The position numbers and the translations under genes are program-made. Below are positions 47,301-59,980 of a stretch of DNA of 64,000 nt, in pieces. The notes under the pieces were generated by a model. That model had not been told where the DNA came from and did not search any database. It saw only the letters and a list, made by a program, of their open reading frames with translations. Every line of letters begins with the position of its first letter. Positions within the stretch are counted from its first letter, which is position 1. The stretch is from Branchiostoma belcheri (Eukaryota; Chordata; Leptocardii; Amphioxiformes; Branchiostomatidae): contig NW_017804021.1 in the NCBI RefSeq assembly GCF_001625305.1, positions 569,839-633,838 on the forward strand, written 5' to 3'.

Positions 47301-50300
47301 TCTGGTGGAGGGACTCCCCTCCTGCCGTCCATCTCCCACCTCTGCATGTCTTCCTTCCAGCGGCGGTGCTGGGATTCCCACTCGACGAGCGCCATGTTGG
47401 GCTGAGGGAGATGAAGGACAGGTTTGATCGGCTGCGAGCCACGCTTGCCACCATCTTCCCATCTCCTCATGTCTTCCTCCCACTGGCGACAGTTGGATTC
47501 CCACTCCCTCAGGGCTGCCTCCCGACGCTGCTCCTCCTCCAGCCGTGGTGGCTGTGGTTCAGGGGGAGGGACTCCTCTCCTACCGTCAGCCTCCCATCGC
47601 CTCATATCGTCCTGCCAGCGCCGGTGTCTTTGCTCCCAGTCTCTTTGAGCAGCAGCAGCAGTGCCCTGCTGGTTTGAGGGATGTACGGGTTCGATGGGAG
47701 GCATGCCCCTTCTGCCGTCCAGTTCCCACCTCTTCATATCGTCTTGCCACTTGCGATGTTCTTCCTCCCACTGAGCGTTACGATTCTGCATCCCCGGTGA
47801 CTGCACGCGAGGAGGAACAGGCTCCACAGGAGGGGTGCCTCTCCTCCCTCCAGCCTCCCATCGACGCATATCTTCTTCCCACTGTCGGTGCTTTTCCTCA
47901 AATTCTCTCCACTCTGGCTCGGGTTTCTGTAAGGCTGACGAATGCTGCGGCACACCAGGCATCTGCATGACTGGCTCCTGTGGAGGCAACCCTCTCCTGC
48001 CATCTGCCTCCCATCTCTTCATGTCTTCTTCCCACCTCCTGTGGTCCTCCTCCCACTGTCTGCGGGCAGCATCGTTTATCTCCAGGGCCTGGGACAGCAG
48101 GTGGTAGGGAGGGGAGGGGGGCGGCCCTTGCCTGCCACCTTGTTCCCAACCTCGCATCTGGTCTTGCCAGTGTTGACAGTCGAGCTTCCACTGCTTACGA
48201 GCGACCTCTGGCATTTCTGGCCCCAGGGGAGGGGGCAAATCCATATGTGACGGTGGAGGGGGTACCCTCCTTCCATTCTCCTCCCACTTCTTCAATTCTG
48301 TCTCGAACCTCCGCCGACTCTCGTGCCATCTTCTGTGCTCTGCTTCCAGTTTAGCCTTGTCGAACTGAGGCGGCGGTAAAGGCTCTTGTGGGGGCTGCCC
48401 TTTTCTACCATCTTGCTCCCACCTGCGCATGTCTTCTTCCCACCTACGATGGTCCTCTTGCCACCTTTCATCTGGTCTCTCAAACTGGCCTTTCCTTCCA
48501 TCTTGTTCCCATCTACGACGGTCCTCTGACCTTTGATTCTGCTGAGACGGACGCAGAGGCTCTTGTGGGGGGTTCCCCTTTCGTCCTCCTTGCTCCCACC
48601 TGCGCATGTCTTCTTCCCACCTGCGATGATCCTCCTCCCAAGTCCGAGACGGTCGGTCAAACTGACCCTCGGATGGGAATCCTCGCCTTTCCATGAAGAC
48701 GACATTTGTCGATGTAGGAAGACTTGGTTCTTTAGGGCGGAGGGGAGGTGCACCTCTCCTGCCGTTCTTCTCCCACATCTCCATGTCGGCATCCCACTTC
48801 CTCAGTTCCTCTTCAAACCTGCGTCGATCCTCCTCCCATCTTCTGTCCACGGGGAGACCGGGATGTTCTGGCTCCTGAGGGCGCTGCGGGGGTGGCCCGG
48901 TCCCAAACTTCTTCCAGTGGTCCATCTTCTGCTCCCAGATGCTGAGCTCTTTCAAGTACTTTGCCCGGTCCTCATCCCACTGCCGACGATCGTTCTCCAG
49001 CCTGTCTAACAGCTCCGGACCCAGGGGCAGACTCTCCTGTGGAGCAGGAGGGGGCGGTCCCTTCATCCCGTCATGCTCCCACCTCCGTATGTCGTCTTGC
49101 CATCTCCTGTATTCCTCCTCCTTCTTTGGATCAAACTCCTGCTTGCCTTGGCCGTACACTTCATGTGGCGCCAGCGGCCGAGGCCCTTGTCTCCCGCTGT
49201 CTTCCCATTTCTTGATTTCCTCCTCCCACTTCCTGTACTCCAAGTTCCACTGCTTGCAGACCTCGTCGTCGAACTTCTTCCACTCTTCCCATCTCCTTCT
49301 GTCTTCTTCGTTCCTGAACTCTGGTGCCCCTCTGTCTTCTGTCCTCCTGAGTCTTGGATCCTCTCTCCTTCCATCGTCCAGAGGCCTGGGAGAACCGTCT
49401 TGCTGTCCCAAGTACGGCAGCAGTGCTCGTCGGTGGATCCCTTCAGGCCCAAGCCCAGGAGCCCTACCTCGTCCTGCTGCTCCCTGCCGTTCATCTATAT
49501 CCATGGGGTATTCCCTGGACGGGTACTCCCACCCCCGCTCATCGAAGTACAACGACGTCTTCCTCAGCTTGCTCTTGTGTTCCAAGTACGACTTTCTTTC
49601 TTCAAGCTTCTTCCTGTGTTCCATGTAAGCTTGCTGTGCCTGTTCACTGGCTGCGTCTTTTTCCTCCTTCACTGGGAACTGGAACTCTCGCTCACTGGGA
49701 TGGCTCTTCTTGTACTCTGCCCAGGGGGACTTTGCTTCAGTGGAGGGTTGACGTTTCAGCTCCGCCCATGGTGAGGGTGGGGTGGGGAGGAGTCCCCTTC
49801 CCCTGCCTCGTGCCATCCGCCCTCCTCTCACACCATCTTCTCTTCTCTCCAGCCTTAAGACCTGACCAATCAAATATCAATTATTTACAAATGTGTCAAA
49901 AAGACATTTTTACTTCTCACTGTTCTTGACAGTGGGTAAATTCTTGAAGTGGGTAAATTCGTCTTCCATTGCCTAATAATATAAGAAGTCAAACTAGTTT
50001 GTTGTACATTGTGAATGTCTAGTACATAGTACATTGTACATTGTACATTGTAGGAACTACTTGAAACTTCTTAAAATCACTGTCAATATGATCAAATAAA
50101 CAATTATGTCTATGTTACCCATGCTTGCAATTTGCCTTTGGCATGCCTTTGCTATTAACTTTTTACTATTAAAAACACATGACAAAATCTTAATTTTCAG
50201 ACTTTGTGGCCTAGGAATGAAAGACAAATTGACCAAAGTTGTATGGATGTCCCTTACCTGTCCATCCCCACGTTGTTGCATCTGCTGCTGCCTTAGCCTC

Positions 50301-53300
50301 TGCAGCTCATACAGCTCGTGAAGTTGTTTCAACATCTCCTGGTACTGTTCGTGGGAAAGTTGATTGTTCCGAAACTGCTCCTCAGCCTTGGCAGAAAACA
50401 AAGAACAAGTCATGAGACTCTTGGCTACAAGAAGCAGTGTCATGAACCTAGAACTGAAGTCTTCAGGAATTAATTTTTCTCCTTCAAGATAATCTACGCA
50501 ACTTGGAACTACGTACTCTATGTAACTGTGAAACTCATTAGCACAAAGCACTGTTTGGGGCATCCTACTAGATAGCTTTACCAATACTTGCAGTTTGGTG
50601 TGCAAAGATTAAAAGTGGCAGGTCATTCTGTTTAATATTACCAGCTGCTGTCAGGCTATACGTCAAAGAAGCTGGTGTGTTACACTGATGGGCAGTAAAA
50701 ATTAACGGCAAAATATATTGTACATTCAGTCACAGTTAACATTCACAAATAACAGTGTTGAAGGACAAAAGTGATCCATCCTAACTGTAAACTGTCCTAA
50801 TTACCTTACCTTACCTCACAACCTAATGTAACATGGGTAGTAACAAAATGATCAAGGCGTAAAAAATGTACAGTGTACCTGTTTCAAGATCTGCTGCTGT
50901 TTCTCCAGAGTGAGCTCCTTGGGGATTTTAAGATCAGGATCGATGCTGAGTCTTCTTGAAGGTGTTCCAGCTGGCTTCCTGGGGATTCTTGGCAGTGAGC
51001 TGATGGACGGTCGTCTGGCTTGAGGTTCCTGCCTCACATTTGATTGCAGGGGCAAGGGCCAGGCCCTCCTGAGTTGGAAGCAAGCTTCCTGTTAGTATCA
51101 CACCAAATAACACCAAAAGTTGTACCCAAACTACAGAATTGTTACAATAGAAACATTATTAAAGGCATTAGCTACATTTACTGCATACAACAGAAACGTA
51201 ATGACCATACCTTGGAAAGTCCCTATCAGCTGAGCGGAATCTCTTTGCGACTGGTTCTTCGGGGTCCGACTCTGGTTCGGGAGAAAATTTAGGACTGCCC
51301 ATGTCATAATCCTGGTTTTGTTCGTACTTGTTCCCTGCTTTTGTTTCCTGTGGCTCCTTTTTGACCTTACTTTTGTTTTCTTTCTCCATGCTTCGCTTTG
51401 TGCCAGCCCTAGATTTGTTGTCACTCGTCTTTGCCTTGGGTTTGTCATCCTTGTCCTTGGATGACTCTCGAGTCGTCCTGCTTGACCTGGGTGGTGTTCT
51501 ATCCTGTCTTCCCGATCTACTGGACCGACGGTCCTTGGGCGATATGGACCTACTCGCTGTGCCTTCTTACTGNNNNNNNNNNNNNNNNNNNNCTTTTAGA
51601 AAAAAAAAGGAGTTTAATACCCAGACCTGAGGACGTAGGGTCTTGGTTTGCTCCTCTAGTTTGGCCCTGGTCTGCAGTAGCTCCATCTCCAGCCTAGCCT
51701 GCTGCATCTTCAGTAGTTCCTGCTGCTTGGCGATCAGCTGTGAGCGCAGCAGCTGTTCTTGCTGTTCCTGGAGCTGCTGCTGCATGGCGGCTGTGTCCGA
51801 CTCTTGCTGTAGTGGGAGAGGGACAACACCTCTAGACCTAGCCCTTGTAATATAGGCATTGCATACAACTCCTAATAATCCCTATAGATCATATGGCAGC
51901 ACTTCTTCCGTCAAGTCAGATATGTTTTGCTTCAACTTTCTCGAAGTGACACTTTTGATGGATAAAAAGATGTACACTCTACAACTGAACTTCAAAGATG
52001 ACCACTAGGCCTTGATAGGAATTCAACTATGTTCTTTCAACACAGCTCACTCTTACAGAATAATCCTCTCAATCACCATCTTGAGATAATTTGAATAAGA
52101 GATTGAACTTTTTCCAAACACGTTTTCTCAAGTGGAAATCATGTAGTGAGTGAGTAGCCTTTCTACTGAGAGCTAGCTTTTGTGGAGAGACTTGTGAGTG
52201 GGCAGTGTGTTTTGTGGATGTGCAGACTTGTCGTTATGAGTAGGCAGGTCTTCAGTGGAAGTGTCAGATTTTGCAGAGGGTGAGCTAGACTAAGAATAGA
52301 TTGGAGTCATTCAAGGGAGGGGTTCCTCCATAGAAGCACCCTGGAATGAATGAATTACTGTATATCTGTATTATGATGGGAAAGTGTGTAAATGGGGCAG
52401 GGGGTAATATAAGTGAATTTCCAAGCTCTTGCAGTGCACGTCATCTTTAGGAAGGTGATATGGGAATGTAGCCTTCTTTGCAGACTCTACAAGTCAGGCT
52501 TTTTTGGTGCTGTATTTTGTTTTCCCTTGATGTCCTATCAAAAAGCCTGATTCCTAGAGCCTGCTAAGGAGGCTACCTAAATGTTGTGGTAGAGCAAGTG
52601 AAGAGACATGGTGTGGCTTTTAAGGGAGTGTAGTGACCTAAGAACATGTTGAGTTCCTATCAAGGGTTATATCAACCCATTTCAGGATACAGTACTCCAG
52701 TTACAAAGATTCAAGAGGTGCATTTCATAAGATCAGCTTTTTAGTTTTTAAATAAAAGTTATGATGAGAATATGACATCTAAAACATGGGGTGGTTCAAT
52801 AAAATGGAGGGAAAGGGCCCAAACCACAAGATTTGGGCACTCTCTTTTTTTCATGTTCGTCTCTCGGAAGCATCAACTGACACTCTGGTGACATATATAC
52901 ACTCAACACCTTACAATGTAGAAAGTTGCATTTGTCTATTATGTTTGATAGTACAAATGCAGCAACAGAAACTCAAAATACAAGTCAAAATCACAAGAAC
53001 CTGATAACGTCTCTAACATACCTTCTTGAGAAATTTTGGGTTGACATGTATACTGGTGGAAACTTGCAGCTCTGCTGGCAAAGGCTTTACAGGCCAGGCA
53101 GGGTCAATACCCTGAACCCGACTGTCTAATGCATACAACTTCTTTGCGGTGAAGATAGTGTCCCAAGTTGAGCGCAACTTATACAAGGACATTCGTGTTT
53201 TCTCATCAACCTAAAACAGGAGAGAAACTAAGTTTCAGGCTTTGAACTAATAACAAAGATGACAGTGTGTCACTGGCCATAACATAAAAACAGCATCATG

Positions 53301-56300
53301 AACTGAGTTATATTGGTGGTATCTCAACCAGTGCTATCTTCTATTACAATAAAATGCAACGATCTTTTGCTAGTCATCTTGGTATCTGAATGCCTGGCAA
53401 TCACTGCATCCAACCTATGTTTTTTAATGCTTATTCAGTGAATACTGTATTTCTCCTAATAAAGGACACACTCCAAATAAAGTGTGCTGTCCCGTGTCCC
53501 AATTTTTCTCATGGGAAAAACCTGAATAAAGTGACCACTTGGACTCTGCCTTTGACCCGAAGTGCCGATTTGAGCTGAATTGTCAAAAAAGTGTGTCCTT
53601 TATTAGAAGAAATACAGCAGAATAGAGCAGCTCCTAGATCTTCATCCAGGTATCTTCCACAGCTTGCTTGTTGTAACCGTTCTCCAGAGCTGGCAGGTTT
53701 AACACTGTCATCATCTGATCTCTTGTCCATGCAATGTATTAACAGTACAATTCCACATAACTTAGTGTATAGCATCTTAAGATTATCTCTTCATCAACGT
53801 TATTCTCGAGTCAAGACAGTACAGAACATTACATTCAATTTTGGTACATTCTCTTGAAGACCAATAGCTGTGCCTTTTTTCGTGTCATAATTCAAACATA
53901 TGTAAGCATGAGTTTTAAATTCATGTTTGACAAGTTACAACCCAAATCAATCAGGGAAACAAACTAAGAAAACATCTACAGGATCACAAGAAAGTACAAC
54001 CAGTGAATCTATGTATAGTTATGAGTGTCCATTTCAAAAGTACGAGTACACATCCTGACCTGCTCAAAGATATTACAAAATGTTGAAACGATATTCTGCG
54101 AGAAGAGGGTACAGTAGTCTCCTCCAACGTTCTTAACAATGGAATCCATCAGGTACATTACTGGCAGCTTCTCCGATGATGTGGCCTACATTCAGAAAAA
54201 CGGTAAGATCACAGGCATGTTAAATGGTATATGAAAAGTACTACACGTCTAACAACTTGAAATGAGCACAAAAGCTTATAGCTCAATTCAATTATTTCAT
54301 GTTTGCTTTGGTCACTGTATTTAATTTTCCTTGCCATTTAGCATAGCTCAACATTACACGTTAACTTTTGTATTCCAACATACATGTTCAGTATATTGTC
54401 TAGTAAGCACAGTATTTGGTGCAATGGAATACCTGTAGAGTAGAATACTAGAAGAGCGTTAAAAAATCTTATTAGGCTTTTGGAAACATTGTCGGGTGAT
54501 CAAGTAGACCCTAGCAATCCAACTACATTGACCTCCAAACACTGTTGCTTGAAGTTCAAAGTAGAGAGTCATCACAAGGGAGCGCGAGGGTGTGGTTCTC
54601 TTACTATTAGAGTTGAGGACCTTTGTTGTTCGAAGGTGGAATGTTCTCAGTGTCAGTAGCATGGATCACACGAGTCAAGAGAGAGCTTTAGTTTTCTATG
54701 TACCAATGTAATGTGGTTGGTGCGTGTTGCATGCAATCTTTTGTTAGAACCAACATGTGCTATTTTGATGACATATACCATATACTGTAGATGAAAACAT
54801 GAAAAAAAATAAGGTGTAGAAATAGCGTTTGACCTGTTACCAACACCATTTTTAAATGCCAAATAGCATACGTACAAGAGTATGTTTGTATACAGTTTGC
54901 AAAATGATTATGTGTCAAATTATAGCTTTGAATGTTGGAGACTGCAGTAATTCTAAAAAGGACGCTACATAAGTGGTTAGTCTAGGAGCTAGGTGAGCAA
55001 ATCTGACAACATACTACTTAAATATTGATTTCATGGCAGTCAAGTGATACTCCAAATCTGGCCTTCATACGCTGAGAGACAGACAATATCTTTACAATGC
55101 CTGGAGGCTGTTTGCCAAAAAGCTAAAGGACTACCTACGCTTTGTGCACTCCACATGTTCCAGATTCTATTTCCTGACTTAGTTGTCTGCTTGTAAGTGA
55201 AATTAGCAGTATCAAGTCCAACATTAATGGTTTCTTTCCCATGGTTTCAATGTGCTAACATCAGCACTTTATATTTTCGTGCCTGTAGCCATTGTTACAA
55301 TGTGCTTGTACAGGTGTTAACTTACCACCATGGCTGGGTGTATTTTACTGCCCAAAACCCTGAGTAGGTGTCCTTGGCTATGCATGAGTAACTGCAAACA
55401 TCACAATGCCATCCATCCAGTATTTTTTCTTTTCCTTCAACCATACTTCAGTCTTTCATACTGACCATTCAACAAGAACAACACACTAAAATGCACAACA
55501 CAAAATATCAAGACTTTCACACACAGCTCAGTTTCGAATTAGACATGATCCGAGCACACAATATAGTTAAGTTTGCGTAAGCATGAACAAAAACCGTAAG
55601 ATTTCTTTTTTTGCAACTTGGGTTCACAAAAATTAATCCGGCGAGATGTACACAAAACCGCTGTTGACACCATCTTTTGCCTGGACCTCGATCAGCATAC
55701 CCTTCCTCTGCTTTGGAATGCTTCTCTGCACTGCATGATGAACTGCATCTTACTCTTAGTCAGTACTAGTAGTTTCGCGCATAGTTTATCTCTTTGTTCA
55801 GAATACCATGTGAACTTCCATCTGCGTGAACAGCTCATTTACAATGTCATGATTGCCTGATAAAAAAAGGTTCAGCTTCCTCATTTACCAGTATGAACAA
55901 TAGGTGAAGACTCCTTGCATACCCGACAGTACAAGTATCAGATCATTTCATTAACTTAAGTCACAAAATGACGGAATTATACATAGTTTTATATATATGA
56001 CCTTGACCTATTCAAGATTATCTGTAAATGCATCTATATGACGCTTTTGTTATGGAGACCTTGCATATTCAGTACCTTATATTTTTACAGCACATACTAA
56101 TTAGTACCTTTCAAAATTATATAAATATAATTTATGGAACCTGTGACCCATATTTTACTTTACCATTTTACTTTACCAGTAAAAAAATGCACTGATTTTG
56201 ACTTTTCACCAGTATGCTGTATCGTGGGGAACAACATAATTTGCGGGCATCAGTCAGCATATATGGATCATAATTTATCATACACAAATAATTTATCATG

Positions 56301-57009
56301 CAGCATATGGGTAAGCTTTACTGGTATGAACTTCAGTCACTGGGTGTCACCTTAAGTTATATATTGCAGCCACACAAGTACAAGATATTCCTTTATTGTT
56401 GGTGGAGCGCACAAATTGTTCAACTTAAATCGCCGAGTCTTAAACACACACAACCGATTACTTCTTATCATGAGGCCTTTCTGAGAAGTGTCTGGGCTGG
56501 GTGGCTCTTATGTGGGTCATCCACACAACGCCATCTGTTAGTTTCGCACGAGTAAAATCAACACTATATTTTCACAGATTTTGTTCTTGTTAAGCTAAGA
56601 AAGGATAACTATGAAAAGACGTCAGAAACTGTGTCACAGGACGTGAAAAACTAAAGTGCGATGGCCTTGTGTAGATGTACTGAAAGCGTGCAGAAGCACA
56701 AAGGCACGCACCACAGCACGGTCCCTGACCTTCTCACAAGTCGCGTCTATCGTCGGGAAATTAGCACACAAAACGCACATATTCGCCCGCAAAATAATAT
56801 ACAAACATCTATTAACGCTGTGATTAATTCACTACTGTAATAAACTAGGGTAAAACCTTGTTCAACTGTGCCTCTATAAGCCTGACAATGTGCGGCGCAT
56901 ATTTCACGTTTTCCTCGGCCAGCATCGTCAGCATGTTGATGTGCGGCTTGCTGTTGAAAGTCAGGTCGGCCAGGGACGACTCGTACTCTTCAACCACTGC
57001 GTCCGCCAT
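41362..57009 (-). CDS. PCF11: PCF11, cleavage and polyadenylation factor subunit
   Basis: Scaffold of cleavage factor II: binds the Pol II CTD and drives pre-mRNA 3'-end cleavage and termination. Exons (minus): 57009-56857, 54185-54060, 53210-53022, 51806-51627, about 51555-51211 (start hidden by a gap), 51068-50879, 50386-50258, 49861-46351, 46144-45952, 45523-45340, 45156-45117, 44852-44758, 44618-44526, 43921-43886, 42306-41362. Phases agree at every visible junction; about 2,135 aa (human about 1,555). Exons 1-3 give the CTD-interacting domain (MADAVVEEYESSLADLTFNS; SSEKLPVMYLMDSIVKNVGG; YKLRSTWDTIF). Then a Gln-rich coiled coil, an Arg/Ser region, LTLEKQQQILKQAEEQ, the giant repeat exon, two zinc-binding segments (CGIQCSSCGSRFLPEETDKY; CPVCTDEEN...ICDICQEPFEQFW...FHPNCYEDYDE), and a C terminus rich in IKxE/VKEEP sumoylation-like sites. 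Oddities: a GC-AG intron after VNGK, a weak first donor (GTTTTA), and the added repeats. Confidence 0.95.
46351..49861 (-). CDS. PCF11: PCF11 giant exon (1170 codons) with Trp/Arg repeats
   Basis: One uninterrupted exon carries most of the length difference from human PCF11. It begins VLRLERREDGVRGGRMARGR, then runs through a charged Glu/Lys segment into about 17 repeats of 30-45 residues with the core RRWEEDMRRWEADGRRGxPP (47036-49310). Next come about nine GPRMDGP repeats (46750-46980), a Met/Gly/Pro-rich stretch and LDVSQLFEKLLKTG at the donor. Human PCF11 has a comparable FEGP-type Gly/Pro repeat region; I do not recall Trp repeats there. It is highly charged, likely helical with regular Trp spacing. 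The opposite strand is also open for long stretches because of codon bias, which is a shadow. Confidence 0.9.
46750..46980 (-). repeat. GPRMDGP coding minisatellite in PCF11
   Basis: About nine tandem copies of a unit encoding G-P-R-M-D-G-P, with DNA units near GGACCTAGAATGGATGGACC on the coding strand. Copies are close to identical, so length polymorphism between haplotypes is likely. Comparable to RFDGP-like repeats in vertebrate PCF11. Confidence 0.85.
50025..50053. repeat. Short tandem repeat (ACATTGT)n
   Basis: About four copies of a 7-bp unit ACATTGT in a PCF11 intron, just upstream of the giant exon on the minus strand. Confidence 0.7.
51573..51592. other. Assembly gap (20 N) at the 5' edge of a PCF11 exon
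   Basis: Twenty N bases hide the acceptor of the Arg/Ser-rich PCF11 exon and the end of the preceding short intron. On the minus strand, right after the gap, the in-frame sequence has a TAA (CAG-TAA) before TASRSISPKDRR, so the true exon start lies within or near the gap. The real gap size is probably unknown. The previous exon ends at an unusual GTCTGG donor only about 35 bp away, so bases may be missing or collapsed. Confidence 0.9.
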
Positions 57010-57554
57010 CTTCGGGTGCTGTACACTATAATCTAACTAATCTGACAAAGATCGAACGATTTCGACCGGCTTTTGAGGGGAAAAGAGGGGAAAATGTGTG
57101 CGACACTTCCCCCTCTGGCCTACTCAAGATGGCGTCTTGAAACCGGTCTACGCGCACGTCGAACAGGGTGGCTTCTCAAATTCTTTTCTTTGCACTGATT
57201 GGCGAACAAGCCATTATTTTGGCGTCGCGGGAAAATTTTAACCAATCAGAACAAGTCTAAGGTCGGTTTAAACTCATGTGATTGAAGCGTCATCGGTGAC
57301 GTAGCATGGAAGGCCACACTGATGAATCATATTTCCGTTTCCGGTTTCTTCCCACAAAAACAGAGAAGTCATTCTGCAACGTAGCAAGAGTTCTGGAAAC
57401 CAGACCGGTTTTGTTTGTGTTTCGTGTTGGATTTTCACTCGTGGCAGTGTGAGTCATTTCGTAGGAGACTAATGCACGAAAATTTGGAAAGTTAGTCAAG
57501 GGAATTATGACAGGTTGCAGGCTTATAAAAGAGACGTGTCGACTTGCAGGTGAA
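57010..57554. promoter_or_regulatory. Bidirectional promoter region, PCF11 / RAB30
   Basis: Between the PCF11 start codon and the RAB30 5' exon. It contains two CCAAT-type boxes (ATTGG at 57198-57202 and CCAAT at 57242-57246) and an E2F-like site (TTTCCCGC on the minus strand at 57227-57234) between them. On the RAB30 side there is a TATA box at 57524-57530. The spacing of paired CCAAT boxes, about 42 bp, is typical of NF-Y-driven divergent housekeeping promoters. Function is inferred. Confidence 0.65.
57524..57530 (+). promoter_or_regulatory. TATA box, RAB30 side
   Basis: TATAAAA preceded by GCAGGCT, pointing to a start site near 57555, which is upstream of a plausible non-coding first exon. 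Confidence 0.55.
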
Positions 57555-57686
57555 ACGATCGTTCTGTTGTAAGGGATCTGTCAGCTGATGAAAGCACAGT
57601 GCAGCAAATTATATATTACAACAAAACAGTGAATATTGTCGTACCCTTTCGTATTAGCCTGCTCCATTGCTACAGGTGTCTACCAG
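57555..57686 (+). other. RAB30: Probable RAB30 5' non-coding exon
   Basis: Ends TACCAG at a perfect GTGAGT donor (57687) downstream of the TATA box; contains no useful open frame. It would splice over about 5.1 kb to the acceptor ending at 62814, just 33 bases before the RAB30 start codon. The 5' boundary is guessed from the TATA position. Confidence 0.5.
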
Positions 57687-58785
57687 GTGAGTATTGCCAG
57701 CTTGTCGTCTTTGTGTTGTTTTGTATAATTATGAATCTTGTAACGTTGTGTCTTGGCTTCAAAATTTGTTTCAAAATGGTGAAACCAGATAATTTGCCTT
57801 CTAGTACTGCTGATACTAATTATTTGTTCTTTTCACAAAAACAATGAGTCATTTTTCATCTAACTAGTGATTTTGATGCTTTTGTATTTCTGAAATCAAA
57901 TCACCCCTTAGATACAGATCATGTCCATCCTTACCCTTAATACGCATACTGTCAATGGGATACATAAATATGATATTATGATGCAGATAGAAGATTTAAA
58001 TATTTTTAATAAAAAAAAAACAGATAATGATATTTGATGTCCTTAGTGGAAAAATAGCTTCAGTGAGCTAAAAGTGGATGGAGATCATCTTCCTTTTTCC
58101 ATAGACCCATGGATTGTCCTTGAAGTCATGCCAAGATTATTTCATTGAACAATGACTTCAATAATTCAAACTGAGGTCTCCAAACTGACAGTGCCGTTCC
58201 CATATTCATCATTCAACATTCTTGCATGGTGCTTTGGTATAACCTCTTCCAGGCTTCAGAGGTGGCTGGAAAGAGTAGACTAGTCATTGACTTTGCTCCT
58301 GTAGCGAACCAACTTCCCTGGCATGTTATCACTCTATTAATATTTGGTCATAATTTCTACTCTTGTGCTGCCTGTGAAGCCTGATAGAGGCTAGCTTTGG
58401 TATTCAGAAGTCTCAACAGGAGATCCTTTGCCTTGTGTTTGAAGTCAGAAGATTATGGATGTCCCTGCATGCTCCAGTTCAAACCAGGCATGAACCATCT
58501 GTTGTCAGGCAGACACAGGGATGAGCCAACCATCTGTTCTCACTATCACTCGTAAAAGAGTAGATTAGGAACCATTTGGACCTTGAAATTAGCCAGAAAT
58601 GTATGGCATTTGGAAGTTGTTAGTTGACACTATGAACAAAAGACAAATTGTACCCACAAGATATTAGTAATTACTTCATAGACTGAAAACAAAAAGGTAA
58701 ATTGTACCCTTCAATTTAGTTCAAAGCTCCAAATTACTAAACCTGTCCAATTTGTTTACACCTGTTTTTTTGTGTGCATATCAAT

Positions 58786-58808
58786 CAAGGAGGGTTTAAA
58801 CCTCCTTG
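58786..58808. repeat. Palindrome CAAGGAGG...CCTCCTTG, copy 2
   Basis: CAAGGAGGGTTTAAACCTCC ending TTG, related to 36907-36929. Confidence 0.65.
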
Positions 58809-59570
58809 CTTTAATAGTTAAAATAAAATGGTTGATCAATAAACTTTTTTTTTAACTGAAAGAAAATGAAACAAACATGTCCTAGTTGTGTATCTTCTCA
58901 TGTGCTTATGTTTTATACATGTGAGCATGATTTTTTCCATGATGCTCAGCTGGCTAAAAAGTTTCAAAATATCTCTTTATGATGTCCTTACTATATATAT
59001 ATATATATTAAAGTTAGGATAACATCGTACCTATAATTTTCATTGAAGACAAGTTGATCAGCTTTGCATGCTGTCTAATGTAATATGCTTTAGTGCAAAG
59101 GCTAAAACACTGAAATTTTTAGAAACTTGGATATTGCAGGAAAAGAAACATCAAGAATCGACTTGATACTGCACTAGACACAACTAGAAACTGCAACTGA
59201 AAACAATTTAAGAATACTGCAACTAGAAATTAATTCCGAGTAAGGCTGGAAGTTGCCTAAAATAGATTTGTAGATGTATGTAACATGATCTATACTTCAG
59301 TGAAGGTGTTGACAGAAAAACCCAATTTCACTGTGACCTCCATATGGCCCTCTCTAGACTCTGGGGTATCCATATCATTACTGTAACATTGGCATAAGGG
59401 CCATGACTACTACATAACAGGGGTTACATTGCAATGTTACTGTATAACAATTACATGGTCTGGTTAAAACAGATCAGATGATCCATTAACTGGAGTGCCC
59501 GTTGTAAATGGCATTTGCAGATCACATTAGACTGTTGTAAGTCATACCATTTCAGAATATCTTTTCTTTT

Positions 59571-59604
59571 TTTCGTTTGCCCGCCCTACGGCGGGCAAAC
59601 GAAA
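59571..59604. repeat. Perfect hairpin, 15-bp arms, CTAC loop
   Basis: TTTCGTTTGCCCGCC, loop CTAC, then the exact inverse GGCGGGCAAACGAAA. It is followed by a short (GTAC)n tract at about 59637-59653. It may be the end of an unclassified foldback element. Confidence 0.85.
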
Positions 59605-59898
59605 TTGTGTTCGCTTTCCTACATGCTCCTAGGTAGGTACGTACGTACGTTCGTTGGTCCTAATTACGTCATCTTTCTGTTGTCCGAGTCGGGTCATTGT
59701 GTCTGCGCTGTCTGCGCTTGGGGTCCCGTATGTACATGAAGCGCTAAAAATTGGGCTACTATAAGATAAAATGTCACCACAGCTCTATGTTTGACAAAAT
59801 TAAACATTTCAATAATTTCACGTTAATTGTTCTTCCTCAGGAATGTCAACTCGTTTTATAAATACTCCTTTTAAAGCCTAGCTTTCATGGTTTCTCTA

Positions 59899-59980
59899 AT
59901 GGCTCAATTGGTAAGGAGGCTGTACTGGCAATGGCGGTGTCTACACGCAGTGAGTTCGATCCCCGCTGCGGAACTTTTTT
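59899..59980 (+). repeat. tRNA-like sequence with Pol III boxes (SINE head or tRNA relic)
   Basis: The A-box-like TGGCTCAATTGGTAAGGAG and B-box-like GAGTTCGATCCCC are correctly spaced and followed by a T9 terminator. Six of seven acceptor-stem positions can pair (GTTTCTC with GCGGAAC). The anticodon loop lacks the usual U33 and the T stem is imperfect, so a functional tRNA gene is unlikely. Confidence 0.4.

Noticed and set aside
48939-49774. Long plus-strand open frames (229 and 233 codons) and several others antisense to the PCF11 giant exon
   Set aside because: They are complementary to a repetitive, compositionally biased coding exon; no conserved motif, and composition is just mirrored (Ser/Leu/Pro-rich).
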